Shown here piece by piece: positions 36,345-44,975 of a stretch of 64,000 nt of DNA. Source of the stretch: Streptosporangium sp. NBC_01756 (lineage in GTDB: Bacteria > Actinomycetota > Actinomycetes > Streptosporangiales > Streptosporangiaceae). The stretch is taken from positions 6,758,001 through 6,822,000 of the forward strand of contig NZ_CP109130.1 of assembly GCF_035917975.1 (NCBI RefSeq), in the 5' to 3' direction. The position numbers and the translations under genes are program-made. The stretch's first letter is position 1. Every line of letters starts with the position of its first letter. A model generated the notes under the pieces. That model did not search any database. It was given only the letters and a program-made list of their open reading frames with translations, and was not told the origin of the DNA.

Positions 36345-36378
36345 GGTCCGGTACGGCGAACGCCCGCCGTACCGGACC
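36345..36378. terminator. Strong bidirectional stem-loop
   Basis: Perfect 14-bp stem GGTCCGGTACGGCG / CGCCGTACCGGACC with a 6-nt loop (AACGCC), 7 bp after the propeller gene stop and before the convergent GroES gene end. Confidence 0.75.
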
Positions 36379-36458
36379 GCCGGACCTCGGCGGAGAGACC
36401 CCGGATGCCGGGTCGCGCCGACGGGCGCCCCGGCGTCGGCCGTCGGCGGGCCGCCACC

Positions 36459-36779
36459 TCACAGGTACAGGCCGGTGCCGTTGTCGGTCTGCGGGGTGGC
36501 GATGGCGTGCAGGTCGCGTTCGCGCATGATCAGATAGGTCCGGCTGTGGACCTCGACCTCGTACTGGTCCTCGGGATTGAACAGCACCTTGTCGCCCACC
36601 TTCACCGCCCGGGCGTTCGGGCCCGCACCGCAGACCTCACCCCAGGCGAGCCGGTTGGCCATCTTCACCGTCGCGGGGATGACGATGCCCGCCGTGCTGC
36701 GCCGCTCCTCCGACTCCTGATCGACCTTGATCATGACGCGGTCGTGGAGCATCTGGATTTCGAACTTCGGGTCACCCAC
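36459..36779 (-). CDS. GroES-family co-chaperonin, solitary
   Basis: 106 residues, GTG start. IQMLHDRVMIKVDQESEERRSTAGIVIPATVKMANRLAWGEVCGAGPNARAVKVGDKVLFNPEDQYEVEVHSRTYLIMRERDLHAIA follows the Cpn10 pattern (LHDRVMIK, mobile loop STAGIVIPAT, WGEVCGAGPN, VKVGDKVLF, YLIMRERDL). No groEL is adjacent, unlike the normal groESL operon, and the mobile-loop sequence differs from the usual TxGGIVLPD. It may serve a GroEL paralogue elsewhere or have another role. There is no ribosome site before the start, and TAAGCT lies 7 nt upstream, so it is possibly leaderless. Confidence 0.85.
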   Translation of the reverse strand: MGDPKFEIQMLHDRVMIKVDQESEERRSTAGIVIPATVKMANRLAWGEVCGAGPNARAVKVGDKVLFNPEDQYEVEVHSRTYLIMRERDLHAIATPQTDNGTGLYL

Positions 36780-36797
36780 AACAGAAAGCTTATGGGA

Positions 36798-36839
36798 CCG
36801 CCGGGATCACCCCGGCGGATCCGGCGGCCATTCCGCCGG
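36798..36839. repeat. Two tandem GC hairpins in the groES-like/DUF885 divergent region
   Basis: CCGCCGGG-ATCAC-CCCGGCGG (36798-36818) and CCGGCGG-CCATT-CCGCCGG (36821-36839). They lie between divergent genes, so they are not simple terminators. They could be operators or transcription blocks. Confidence 0.5.
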
Positions 36840-36999
36840 CCGCCACCGGTTCGGGAACGCCGAAAGAAGACCTGGATCACCGCTCCTGCGGGGGTGGCGG
36901 TGGCTCAGCAGGTTTTCCGGCCGGCACACTCCAGGACCCCGCAGAGTCCGGTCAGCGTGGTGAACCGGATGTCAGGAGTGCGGAGTAGGCTCACCGGAC

Positions 37000-38610
37000 A
37001 TGACGGACCTCTCCCCTGACCTGGTCGGTGACTACCTCGACTGGTACCTCGCGGCCAACCCCATCCACGCCGCCCTCGCGGGCGCGGAGGGCTATGACAG
37101 GACCCTCGGCGACTTCACCGAGGCCGGCATCCTCGCCCGTGAGCGGGAGTCGCGACACTGGCTGGAGCGCTTCCAGGCGGTGCGGGGCGGAGACTTCGAG
37201 GACGTGCTCGACCGCGAGCTGATCATGTCCACCCTGCGTGGCGGGCTCGCCTACGAGTCCTGGCCCGCCTGGCGGCGCGACCCGTCCGTCTATCTGGGGC
37301 CGGTCTTCAACTCGATGTTCAGTCCGTTCCTGAGCCGGCTCGCACCCGAGGGCGAGCTGGTCGAGGCGGCCGTCGCGCGGCTGGCCGAGGTGCCGGACGT
37401 CATCGCAGCCTGCCGGACGAACCTCGACCCGGCGCTGGCGGCCCCGCTGCTCATCGAGCGGGGCCTGGGCCAGGCGCGGACGGCCCGGCGCTTCCTCACC
37501 GAGACGATCCCCGGCCAGGTGGCGGACGAGACACTGCGCGCCCGGCTGGTCGCGGCGGCCGAGCCCGCGGCGGCGGCCTTCGACGGGCTGGTGGAGTTCC
37601 TGGAGGGTTTCCAGGCCACCGGCACCTGGCGGATGGGGGAGGAGCTCTACTCCACGCTGCTGCGCGAGCGGGAGATGCTCGGTTACGGAGCCGACGAGCT
37701 GCTCAAGCGCGGCCAGGCGGCCTACGACGACCTGGACGCGCAGATGCGCGAGGTCGCCCGGCTGCTGCCGGGGGGCTCCGACGACTGGCACGCGGCGGTC
37801 GTCGCCCTTCAGGACGACCACGCGCCGACCCTGGAGGACATGCGGGCCGAGTACGACGCCGAGACCGAGCGGGCCAGGAGGTTCGTGCGCGAGCACGGCC
37901 TGGTGACGTTCGCCGAGGGCGAGGAGTGCCGGGTGGTGCCGTCGCCGGAGTTCCAGCGGCCCGTCCTCGCCGTCGCCTCCTACCTGCAGCCCCCGCCCCT
38001 GTCCACCTCGCGCGTCGGGCACTTCTTCGTGCCGTTCACCCCCGACTCCTTCACCGAGGAGCAGGTGCGCCAGCGGCTGCGCACCAACGCCAGGGCGCAG
38101 ATGCCCTCCATCGCCGTCCACGAGGCCTACCCCGGCCACCACTGGCACCTGTCCTGGATGGCGGGCAACCCGCGCCGGGCCCGCAGGCTGTTCCGCACCC
38201 CTTACTTCACCGAGGGCTGGGCCCTGTACGTCGAGAAGGTCATGCGGGAGCAGGGTTACTTCACCACCCCCGCCCAGGAGCTCGCCCACCTGGACTTCCG
38301 CCTCTTCCGGGCGGCCCGCATCATCGTGGACACCTCGCTGCACTGCGGCGACATGAGCGTCGAGGAGGCCGAGGCGTTCATGACCACCCGCTCCTCGCTC
38401 ACCCCCGGCACGGCCAAGGGCGAGGTCGCCCGCTACTGCGCCTGGCCCACCCAGGCCCCCTCCTACCTGACCGGTGCCCTGGAGATCGACCGCATCCGCG
38501 ACGACTACCTGGCCGCGGGCCGCGGTGACCTGCGCACCTTCCACGACAGTCTGGCGGGCTCCGGCGGCCTCCCCCTGGGGCTGGCCCGCCGGGTGGCTCT
38601 GGAAGGCTGA
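37000..38610 (+). CDS. DUF885 family metallopeptidase-like protein
   Basis: 536 residues. The helical protein carries the family signature MPSIAVHEAYPGHHWHLSWMAG (HExxPGHH zinc motif) and the C-terminal FTEGWALYVEKVMREQGYF with a conserved Glu. Also VGHFFVPFTPDSFTEEQVRQRL and ARYCAWPTQAPSYLTGALEI. DUF885 proteins resemble M32-like carboxypeptidases but their substrates are largely unknown. No signal peptide. It is followed after 4 bp by an M20 peptidase gene, so the two probably act together in peptide or acyl-amino-acid breakdown. Confidence 0.88.
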   Translation: MTDLSPDLVGDYLDWYLAANPIHAALAGAEGYDRTLGDFTEAGILARERESRHWLERFQAVRGGDFEDVLDRELIMSTLRGGLAYESWPAWRRDPSVYLGPVFNSMFSPFLSRLAPEGELVEAAVARLAEVPDVIAACRTNLDPALAAPLLIERGLGQARTARRFLTETIPGQVADETLRARLVAAAEPAAAAFDGLVEFLEGFQATGTWRMGEELYSTLLREREMLGYGADELLKRGQAAYDDLDAQMREVARLLPGGSDDWHAAVVALQDDHAPTLEDMRAEYDAETERARRFVREHGLVTFAEGEECRVVPSPEFQRPVLAVASYLQPPPLSTSRVGHFFVPFTPDSFTEEQVRQRLRTNARAQMPSIAVHEAYPGHHWHLSWMAGNPRRARRLFRTPYFTEGWALYVEKVMREQGYFTTPAQELAHLDFRLFRAARIIVDTSLHCGDMSVEEAEAFMTTRSSLTPGTAKGEVARYCAWPTQAPSYLTGALEIDRIRDDYLAAGRGDLRTFHDSLAGSGGLPLGLARRVALEG

Positions 38611-38614
38611 CGGC

Positions 38615-39871
38615 ATGTCCGACGATGAGGCGAGGGTCCTGGACGCCCTGGACGAGGCGGAGACGGTCCGGCTGCTGACCGAGCTGGTGCGGGTGCCGAG
38701 TGTGACCGGCACCGACGCCGAGTCGGACCTGCAGCACCGCTGCGGGAGACTGCTCGGTGAGGCGGGGCTGGACGTCGACGTCTGGAAGCTCGACCTCGAC
38801 GCCCTCCGGGCCGCCCCCGGCTTCCCCGGCACGGAGGCGCCCCGGGTCGAGGGCTACGGCGTCGTCGGCGTCACCGAGGGCGAGGGCGACCCCGCGCTCG
38901 TTCTGCAGGGGCACGTGGACGTGGTGCCGACCGGTGACCTGGCCCGATGGGAGGGGGGCGACCCCTTCGGCGCCCGGATCGGCGGAAACGTCCTGCACGG
39001 CAGGGGTGCCTGCGACATGAAGGCGGGGCTGGCGGCGAACCTCGCCGTCGTCGCCGCCCTCCGCAGGGCGAAGGTACGGCTGGCCCGGCCGCTGGCCGTG
39101 CACTGCGTGGTGGGGGAGGAGGACGGCGGCCTGGGCGCGTTCGCCACCCTGGCCCGCGGTCACCGGGGCGAGGCCGCGGTGATCACCGAGCCGACCGGCG
39201 GGGCGATCATCGCGGCGGCGGCCGGCGCGCTGACGTTCCGGATCGAGGTCGCCGGGCGGGCGGCCCACGGCGCCACCCGCTACGAGGGTGTCAACGCCCT
39301 GGAAGTCTTCTGGCCGGTCTTCGAGGCGATCAGGCGGCTGGAGGCCGACCGCAACCGCGACCCGGACCCGGTCTTCGACGGCAACCCGCTGCCCTACCCG
39401 ATCGAGATCGGGACGGTCCGTGCGGGTGACTGGGCCAGCAGCGTGCCGGACCTGCTCGTCGCCGAGGGCCGTCTCGGCGTGCGCCTGGACGAGGACCCGG
39501 CCGACGCCCGTCTCGCCCTGGAGACCGTGATCGGCGAGCTCGGCCACCCGTGGCTGCGCGAGCACCCTCCGGCCGTCACCTGGCCGGGGGGCCAGTTCGC
39601 CAGCGGGCGGCTGCCCGCCGGACACGAGCTGCTCGGTCAGGTCGCCGCCGCGGTGGCCGACGTGAGCGGGATCCGTCCCGCCGAGACGGCCGCGCCGTAC
39701 GGGAGCGATCTGCGCCTGTACGCCGCGGGCGGCATCCCGGCCCTGCACTACGGGCCGGGTGACGTCCGCTTCGCCCACGCTCCGCGCGAGCAAGTCGATC
39801 TGCGCGAGCTCCGCGACGTCACCCGGGCGCTCGCCCTGCTGGTGCTGCGCCGCTGCGGCGTCAGGGGCTGA
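38615..39871 (+). CDS. M20 family peptidase/deacylase (ArgE/DapE type)
   Basis: 418 residues from ATG 38615. Metal motifs: LQGHVDVVP (first His/Asp), HGRGACDMKAGLAA (bridging Asp), VVGEEDGGLGAF (catalytic Glu-Glu), AAVITEPTGG, and the C-terminal PALHYGPGDVRFAHAPREQVDLREL with the last His. The dimerisation lid lies near AGRAAHGATRYEGVNALE. It would hydrolyse an N-acyl or peptide bond using two zinc ions in the cytoplasm. It is 4 bp after the DUF885 gene, in an operon. Substrate unknown. Confidence 0.9.
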   Translation: MSDDEARVLDALDEAETVRLLTELVRVPSVTGTDAESDLQHRCGRLLGEAGLDVDVWKLDLDALRAAPGFPGTEAPRVEGYGVVGVTEGEGDPALVLQGHVDVVPTGDLARWEGGDPFGARIGGNVLHGRGACDMKAGLAANLAVVAALRRAKVRLARPLAVHCVVGEEDGGLGAFATLARGHRGEAAVITEPTGGAIIAAAAGALTFRIEVAGRAAHGATRYEGVNALEVFWPVFEAIRRLEADRNRDPDPVFDGNPLPYPIEIGTVRAGDWASSVPDLLVAEGRLGVRLDEDPADARLALETVIGELGHPWLREHPPAVTWPGGQFASGRLPAGHELLGQVAAAVADVSGIRPAETAAPYGSDLRLYAAGGIPALHYGPGDVRFAHAPREQVDLRELRDVTRALALLVLRRCGVRG

Positions 39872-39958
39872 GCGTCAGCGGATGCCGTGGAGCCCGCCAT
39901 GGACGTCAGGCTGCGGGAACGAGGCCGGCGTGGGTCATCCGTCCGGGTGGTGTATCGG

Positions 39959-42352
39959 TCAGGCGTAGTTGCCGCGGACCTCGACGATGTCGGCCAGCGG
40001 GAACTCCAGATAGTCTCCGGCCTCCTCGCACCACGCGTCGAGCACACCGCTGCGCAGCTCGCCGTGGCTGATGGTGGCGGTCAGGCCGTCGGTCAGCGTG
40101 ATCGCCGCCCGCACCCCGCGGTCCACCACGAAGCCGAGCAGCGACTGCTGGGCGGTCGGCAGCCGGGTGGCCATCCGGCCGATGACCGCCCACGTCCTGC
40201 CCTGCTGGTGGGCGGCGTCGTCCTCGGCGGCGAGCAGCCGCCGCGCGTGCTCGTGCGGGTCGGGCGGCGGCTCCAGCAGGGGATACGACTGCTCCAGCTC
40301 GGCCACCCGGCCGCCGGGCAGCAGGATCAGCCGCCCGTTCTGCGGCTCCTCGATCCGGGCACGGCGGATGGTGATCTCCCCGGTGTCCTCGATCGGCACC
40401 GGGGCGTAGCCGTTCTCCCGGAGCGCGGCGAGGGTCCGGTCGGCGGGCATCGCGCTGGCCAGCACGGTCGGCGCGAGCAGTCGCAGGCCCAGTCTGCCCA
40501 GCCGCCGGTGCCCGGCGATCTCGGCCAGCAGCACCGGGTCGGAGGCCTGCACGATGCAGGCGACCGTGGTCACGGTGACCTCGCCGTGCCGCCTGGCCAC
40601 GTCGTGCACCAGGTAGTCGAGGGGCTGCGGCACCGTGCCCACCTCGGCGAGGTCGGCCAGGAGGGCGTCGGCACCGTAGCCCGCGTCCATCGCCCGGCGC
40701 ACACTCGCCGGGGTGAACCGCCACACCGAGGCCGCGCCGCGTGACTCGCGTTCGGCGGTCCGGTCCAGCAGTTCGGCCAGTTCGGTGGAGGGCGGTCCGG
40801 TCACCACGGCGGTGAGGTCGGCGCCGAACAGGGCGCTCCGCCGTACGCTGGCCAGCGCGCGGGTGGAGCACTCCGCCAGCACCGGGTCGTGCTCCACGGC
40901 CGGGGTGGAGTCGTCGTTCTCGTCGCCCGCCCAGGCGTCCAGGGCGGCCAGCGCGCGGCCCAGGTCGGTGATCGTGTCACCGGCGACGAGTCCGAGCATC
41001 CGGGCCTCCTCCAGTACGGCGGGGGCGCACTCGGCCAGGAGCGACTGCTCCAGCAGCGGGGCGTGCCAGTGCGCGGACCTGACCAGCCCGGCCCGGTCCG
41101 TGCACGCCGTACTGGCGGGCAGCCGTGCCAGCACGCCGAGCACCGCCCGCCGGGCCCGGCCGACCGCGGCTCCGGCGGGGTCGTCGCCGAGCACCGTGCC
41201 GTATTTGCCGTCGATCCTGCGGAGCGACGAGCGCTCCATCCGCCACCACGCCGCCAGCAGCACCCGTAGCCTGGCCGCCGCGTCGTCCAGTCGCCAGCGG
41301 TCGAACTTCTCGGTGGGCACCAGCCCGCCGGCCGACTCGTCCCAGGCCAGCAGCCGGGCCACCGCGCAGATCTCCAGCAGGAGCCGGGTCTCGTCCTCGT
41401 CGCAGCCGGTGTCCTTGGCCAGCCGGCGGATCTCGCGCACCCCGATCCCGCCCGCCTTCAGCAGCGGCAGCGGAACCTTGGCGGTGTTCTCCAGCATCGC
41501 GGCGCAGCGTTCTACCACGTGCGGGGCGGCCAGTGTCATCAGGTGGTCCACGGTCTCGGGGTCCACCGGGACGGTCGCGAGGTCGGGCGGACGGGGGGTG
41601 AACGGCGGGTGGTAGTCGGGGCCGCGCAGCGCGAGCGCCACCTCCCGGGGCATCTCGGCCACGTTCCAGCTCGGCCGGAAGAGCAGCCCGTGGTCGGCGA
41701 CCCACTTCTCCGGCGTGCCCGGCATGACGAACCGGCCGCCGTCCACGTCGCGGATCGGGCCGTCCCAGGCGAACTCCTCCAGTAGCCGCTCGGTGCCGCT
41801 CGGAGCGCGCTCGACCATGGCGGTCACCCGCCGGGGATCGGAGAGCACCTCGGTGACCCTGGCGACCGTGCGCCTTTTGGGGCCGTGGGGCAGGCCCAGC
41901 GCCCTGGCCAGCGCGCGGAGGGCGTCGGCACTGACCGTCCAGGAGTTCAGGTAGTGCGAGAGCGGCTCACCGAGCCCGCAGGGGGCCGTCCACCAACGGG
42001 AGACCCCGTCGGCGACGCGGATCCGCCCCTCGTCGTCCGGCCAGGCCAGGGCATGGTCGAACAATCGGTCGATCCAGGGGGCCACCTCGGCCTCCGGCAC
42101 GCCCATGAAGTGGGCCAATGTCTCCAGGCTGACCCGGTCGCCCAGGGACAGGGCGGCCTGCGCGACCTCCAGGCACGGGAGGGGGAGTCCGCGCATGACG
42201 GCCATCAGCGCGAACCCGTTGCCCAGCCGCTGCGCCAGGGTGTCCAGGCGGCGCGGCCACGGCGGGGCGATGGCGTCCGGCCGGTTCGCCAGCACGTGGG
42301 TGAGCCGTTCTTCGTCGAGGGTTTTCAACCAGCCGAGCAGGTGATCGTCCAT
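39959..42352 (-). CDS. Helicase-associated (helicase_C_3/XPB-like N-terminal) domain protein
   Basis: 797 residues without Walker motifs. The long N-terminal helical/winged-helix region starts MDDHLLGWLKTLDEERLTHVLANRPDAIAPPWPRRLDTLAQRLG. The C-terminal ~250 residues (FTPASVRRAMDAGYGADALLADLAEVGTVPQPLDYLVHDVARRHGEVTV and ALRENGYAPVPIEDTGEITIRRARIEEPQ) match the domain found in actinobacterial proteins encoded near XPB helicases. The C-terminus is WYL-like (VRAAITLTDGLTATISHGELRSGVLDAWCEEAGDYLEFPLADIVEVRGNYA). No XPB gene lies in this window. A DNA-repair or transcription role is inferred. Confidence 0.85.
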   Translation of the reverse strand: MDDHLLGWLKTLDEERLTHVLANRPDAIAPPWPRRLDTLAQRLGNGFALMAVMRGLPLPCLEVAQAALSLGDRVSLETLAHFMGVPEAEVAPWIDRLFDHALAWPDDEGRIRVADGVSRWWTAPCGLGEPLSHYLNSWTVSADALRALARALGLPHGPKRRTVARVTEVLSDPRRVTAMVERAPSGTERLLEEFAWDGPIRDVDGGRFVMPGTPEKWVADHGLLFRPSWNVAEMPREVALALRGPDYHPPFTPRPPDLATVPVDPETVDHLMTLAAPHVVERCAAMLENTAKVPLPLLKAGGIGVREIRRLAKDTGCDEDETRLLLEICAVARLLAWDESAGGLVPTEKFDRWRLDDAAARLRVLLAAWWRMERSSLRRIDGKYGTVLGDDPAGAAVGRARRAVLGVLARLPASTACTDRAGLVRSAHWHAPLLEQSLLAECAPAVLEEARMLGLVAGDTITDLGRALAALDAWAGDENDDSTPAVEHDPVLAECSTRALASVRRSALFGADLTAVVTGPPSTELAELLDRTAERESRGAASVWRFTPASVRRAMDAGYGADALLADLAEVGTVPQPLDYLVHDVARRHGEVTVTTVACIVQASDPVLLAEIAGHRRLGRLGLRLLAPTVLASAMPADRTLAALRENGYAPVPIEDTGEITIRRARIEEPQNGRLILLPGGRVAELEQSYPLLEPPPDPHEHARRLLAAEDDAAHQQGRTWAVIGRMATRLPTAQQSLLGFVVDRGVRAAITLTDGLTATISHGELRSGVLDAWCEEAGDYLEFPLADIVEVRGNYA

Positions 42353-42619
42353 CTCGCAGCTCTCTCAGGAATCTCTCGCGGGGACTCTCCGTGAGCCATG
42401 GCAATCCACGGTAATGCAGAGGGCATCCCCGACGGCATGTACCGCGCAGAATGCGACGCGTTCCGGGGGCGTTCTCCCGCATTCTTGACCGATCCCGGGA
42501 CCGCCGGCGGGGGAGGCTCGGCGGCCCGGGACCGATCGGCGCCTGATGAGGGGAAGAGGCGGCGCCTTCACGGGAAGGTCTTCTGATGGGAGAGGCCTGC
42601 TGGGGCCTGCTCACGGGTG

Positions 42620-43138
42620 TTACCGGAGGATCGCCCAGACGATCTTTCCATAGGGGGCCAGCGGCGCCCACCCCCAGCGGAGGCTGAGCGACTCGACGAT
42701 GTGCAGGCCGAGGCCGCCGATCTCCAGCGGTGACGGGTCACGGAGTGCGGGGAGACCCGCTCCGGGATCGTTGAGCGCGCAGGCGACGAGGTCGTCCCGG
42801 CGGAGCAGGGAGAGTCTGATCGGTTCCCTGGCGCGCGACTCGGCCAGCCGCAGGCCGTGCCGGAAGGCGTTGGTGGCCAGCTCCGAGACGACCAGTTCCA
42901 TGCTCTCGCTCAGCTCGGTGAGGTTCCACCCGGTGAGGGTGCCCGTCGCGAAGCTGCGAGCCGAGTGGACGGACTCGGCCTGCGGGGGGAGCACGAAGGT
43001 GGCGCTGGCCATGGCCGGCGACCCGGACAGGAGATCACGCGCCGCGTCTGGCCACCAGCCGACTGGAGGCCACCAGTCGAGCGCTGTCCAGGACGTTCGG
43101 GGGGGCGCGGTTTGGGCGGACTGCACATCGGTCATCAT
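42620..43138 (-). CDS. ATP-binding protein, anti-sigma-factor kinase (HATPase_c_2) type
   Basis: 172 residues. N-box LTELSESMELVVSELATNAFRHGLRL, G1-like VACALNDPGAGLPALRD, and G2 GGLGLHIVESLSLRWGWAP place it in the SpoIIAB/RsbW-like GHKL family abundant in actinomycetes. No kinase partner or anti-anti-sigma factor is adjacent. It is divergent from an XRE/DUF397 pair, an arrangement common in this group. The C-terminus ends KIVWAIL, as usual. It may phosphorylate or sequester a regulator; targets unknown. Two ATGs are possible (43138 or 43135). Confidence 0.85.
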   Translation of the reverse strand: MMTDVQSAQTAPPRTSWTALDWWPPVGWWPDAARDLLSGSPAMASATFVLPPQAESVHSARSFATGTLTGWNLTELSESMELVVSELATNAFRHGLRLAESRAREPIRLSLLRRDDLVACALNDPGAGLPALRDPSPLEIGGLGLHIVESLSLRWGWAPLAPYGKIVWAILR

Positions 43139-43193
43139 GGTGCAAACTCATGTGCAGGTGCAAGAGCGAATGCACGTGCATAAGGGGTGTGCA
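43122..43193. promoter_or_regulatory. Array of TGCA half-sites between HATPase and XRE genes
   Basis: TGCA occurs at 43141, 43153, 43159, 43171, 43177 and 43190 (spacings 12, 6, 12, 6, 13), plus 43122 inside the start of the HATPase gene. Two decamers TGCAGGTGCA (43153-43162) and TGCACGTGCA (43171-43180) are exactly 18 bp apart. ATGCACGTGCAT (43170-43181) is a perfect 12-bp palindrome. This is the expected place for binding by the XRE regulator. Confidence 0.65.
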
Positions 43194-43314
43194 ACCGCTA
43201 CGGTTACCCCAGATTCGGCAATCCGCACGGAAAGGGGACCTTGTCCGCGGCTAAGGAATCTTGGCCCGCATAGTGACAGACTGTCGGTCAGGGAAGCGAG
43301 CAAGGAGCACATAC

Positions 43315-44181
43315 GTGTCCATGGACCCGCCCGGTACCGGTTCCACCGTTCGGCGCATCATGCTCGGCGCAAGCCTGCGCCGCCTGCGTGAGGAGAAGGG
43401 GCTCACCCGTGAGGTGGCCGGATTCCACATCCGCGCCTCCGAGTCCAAGATCAGCCGAATGGAACTCGGCCGCGTGGGATTCAAGACCCGGGACGTGGAA
43501 GACCTGCTCACCCTATACGGCGTGCTCGACGACGCCGAACGGCGCGGCCTGCTGGAGATGGTCCGCGAGGCGAACACCCCCGGCTGGTGGCACAAGTTCG
43601 GCGATCTGCTGCCGAACTGGTTCACCACCTACGTGGGGCTGGAGGAGTCGGCGGACGTGATCCGCACCTACGAGGTGCAGTTCGTCCCCGGTCTGCTGCA
43701 GACGTCCGCCTATACGCGCACGGTGATGCGGCTGGGCTATCCGGACGCGCCGGAGGTGGAGATCGACCGTCGTGTGCATATGCGCATGCAGCGGCAGGAA
43801 CGCCTGACGAAGAAGAACGGCCCGCGTCTGTGGGCGGTCGTCGACGAGGCGGCCCTGAGGCGACCCATCGGAGGCAAGGAGATCATGCGTGAACAGCTCC
43901 AGCATCTGCTGGAGGTGGCCACGTTGCCCAACATCACCCTCCAGGTGATGCCCTTCCGATTCGGTATGCACGCGGCCGAGGGGGGCGCGTTCAGCATCTT
44001 GCGGTTTCCCGAGTCCGACCTGTCGGACGTCGTTTATGTCGAGCAGCTCTGGGGTGCCCTCTACCTGGACAAACGTGAGGACGTCGATCCATACCTCACG
44101 GCCATGGAGCAGTTGTGCGTGGAAAGCACCACGCCCGGGGGCACCGCCGAGATCCTCGGCGACCTTCTCAGAGAGATCTAA
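43315..44181 (+). CDS. XRE-type regulator with DUF5753 domain
   Basis: 288 residues from a GTG at 43315, 7 nt after AAGGAG; ATG 43321 is farther from it. The HTH is LGASLRRLREEKGLTREVAGFHIRASESKISRMELGRVGFKTRDVEDLLTLYGV. The DUF5753 part follows: WWHKFGDLLPNWFTTYVGLEESADVIRTYEVQFVPGLLQTSAYTRTVMRLG, NITLQVMPFRFGMHAAEGGAFSILRFPESDLSDVVYVEQLWGALYLD. This WhiJ-like family works with small DUF397 proteins, as encoded next. It probably binds the TGCA array upstream. Confidence 0.93.
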   Translation: MSMDPPGTGSTVRRIMLGASLRRLREEKGLTREVAGFHIRASESKISRMELGRVGFKTRDVEDLLTLYGVLDDAERRGLLEMVREANTPGWWHKFGDLLPNWFTTYVGLEESADVIRTYEVQFVPGLLQTSAYTRTVMRLGYPDAPEVEIDRRVHMRMQRQERLTKKNGPRLWAVVDEAALRRPIGGKEIMREQLQHLLEVATLPNITLQVMPFRFGMHAAEGGAFSILRFPESDLSDVVYVEQLWGALYLDKREDVDPYLTAMEQLCVESTTPGGTAEILGDLLREI

Positions 44182-44418
44182 ATGGAGCAGATCTACAACG
44201 GCATGCCCGCCACGGACCTGGCCGGAGCCAGTTGGCGCAAGAGCCGTCACAGCAACTCACAGGGCAACTGCGTGGAGCTCGCCAAGCTGTCGGACGGCAG
44301 CATCGCGGTCCGTAACTCCCGTTTTCCCGATGGTCCAGCCCTGATCTACACCCGCGACGAGATCCGTGCGCTGGTGCTCGGGGTGAAGGACGGCGAGTTT
44401 GACAGCCTGACGGTGTAA
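44182..44418 (+). CDS. DUF397 domain protein (XRE partner)
   Basis: 78 residues. ATDLAGASWRKSRHSNSQGNCVELAKLSDGSIAVRNSRFPDGPALIYTRDEIRALVLGVKDGEFDSLTV is the standard DUF397 pattern (WRKSRHSNSQGNCVEVA, VRNSRFPDGPAL). The ATG follows the stop of the XRE gene with no gap (TAA then ATG), so translation is coupled. By family knowledge it is the antitoxin-like or modulating partner of the XRE regulator in developmental or antibiotic control. Confidence 0.95.
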   Translation: MEQIYNGMPATDLAGASWRKSRHSNSQGNCVELAKLSDGSIAVRNSRFPDGPALIYTRDEIRALVLGVKDGEFDSLTV

Positions 44419-44530
44419 CACTGTTTTTACATCCGCCCCGCTCCGTAACCCTGGTGCGTCGATGATGTAACGCAAGAAGTAGGCAGGTCAGGCAGAGTCT
44501 GAGTTCCCAGAGGACATTGGGGCGGAGAAA

Positions 44531-44821
44531 ATGGGGGCCCAGACCATGCTTGACCAGATGACCTTGTATCCCGTGGCGGACGACGTGCTGTTCGCGCCCG
44601 GTGGTCGGGTCGTGATCCGCACCTATGGCGTCGCCTCGGTGGCCATGCATGAGGGAGACGTCTCCTCGGTCGCCTATCGGACATGGGTCACCGGGGTCCG
44701 TGACCAGCCCCGTTACTGGCGTTGGGGGCACTTCGAAGACGCCTGCCAGGGGCATCGCAAGGTTCTGGAGTGGCTGACCGGGCGAGGACCGCAGCCGCAG
44801 CCGCACGCCGCGGCCGCCTGA
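44531..44821 (+). CDS. Small conserved-looking hypothetical protein
   Basis: 96 residues: MGAQTMLDQMTLYPVADDVLFAPGGRVVIRTYGVASVAMHEGDVSSVAYRTWVTGVRDQPRYWRWGHFEDACQGHRKVLEWLTGRG. Beta-rich, no signal or membrane segment. GGAG lies 4 nt before the ATG; an internal ATG at 44546 is an alternative. I do not recognise the family. It follows the XRE/DUF397 pair on the same strand, after 112 bp, and may be part of that module. Confidence 0.5.
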   Translation: MGAQTMLDQMTLYPVADDVLFAPGGRVVIRTYGVASVAMHEGDVSSVAYRTWVTGVRDQPRYWRWGHFEDACQGHRKVLEWLTGRGPQPQPHAAAA

Positions 44822-44855
44822 CCTGGACTCTTGAAGGGTGTGGTGGCCGCCGGCC

Positions 44856-44919
44856 GGGGCGTCGGTTTTCACCGCGGGGCCGGTGCCGGGGCGTCGGTTT
44901 TCACCGCAGGGCCGGTGCC
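44856..44919. repeat. Tandem direct repeat, 2 x 32 bp
   Basis: Two consecutive 32-bp units (44856-44887 and 44888-44919) differ at one position. Each starts GGGGCGTCGG and includes CGGT-TTTC-ACCG, a small hairpin. The repeat lies between convergent genes and may act as a terminator. Confidence 0.6.
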
Positions 44920-44975
44920 GGGTGGTCGACGCCGGGTGCGGCCACCGACCGCGCCCGGCGCTCCGTTCGCTCTGA

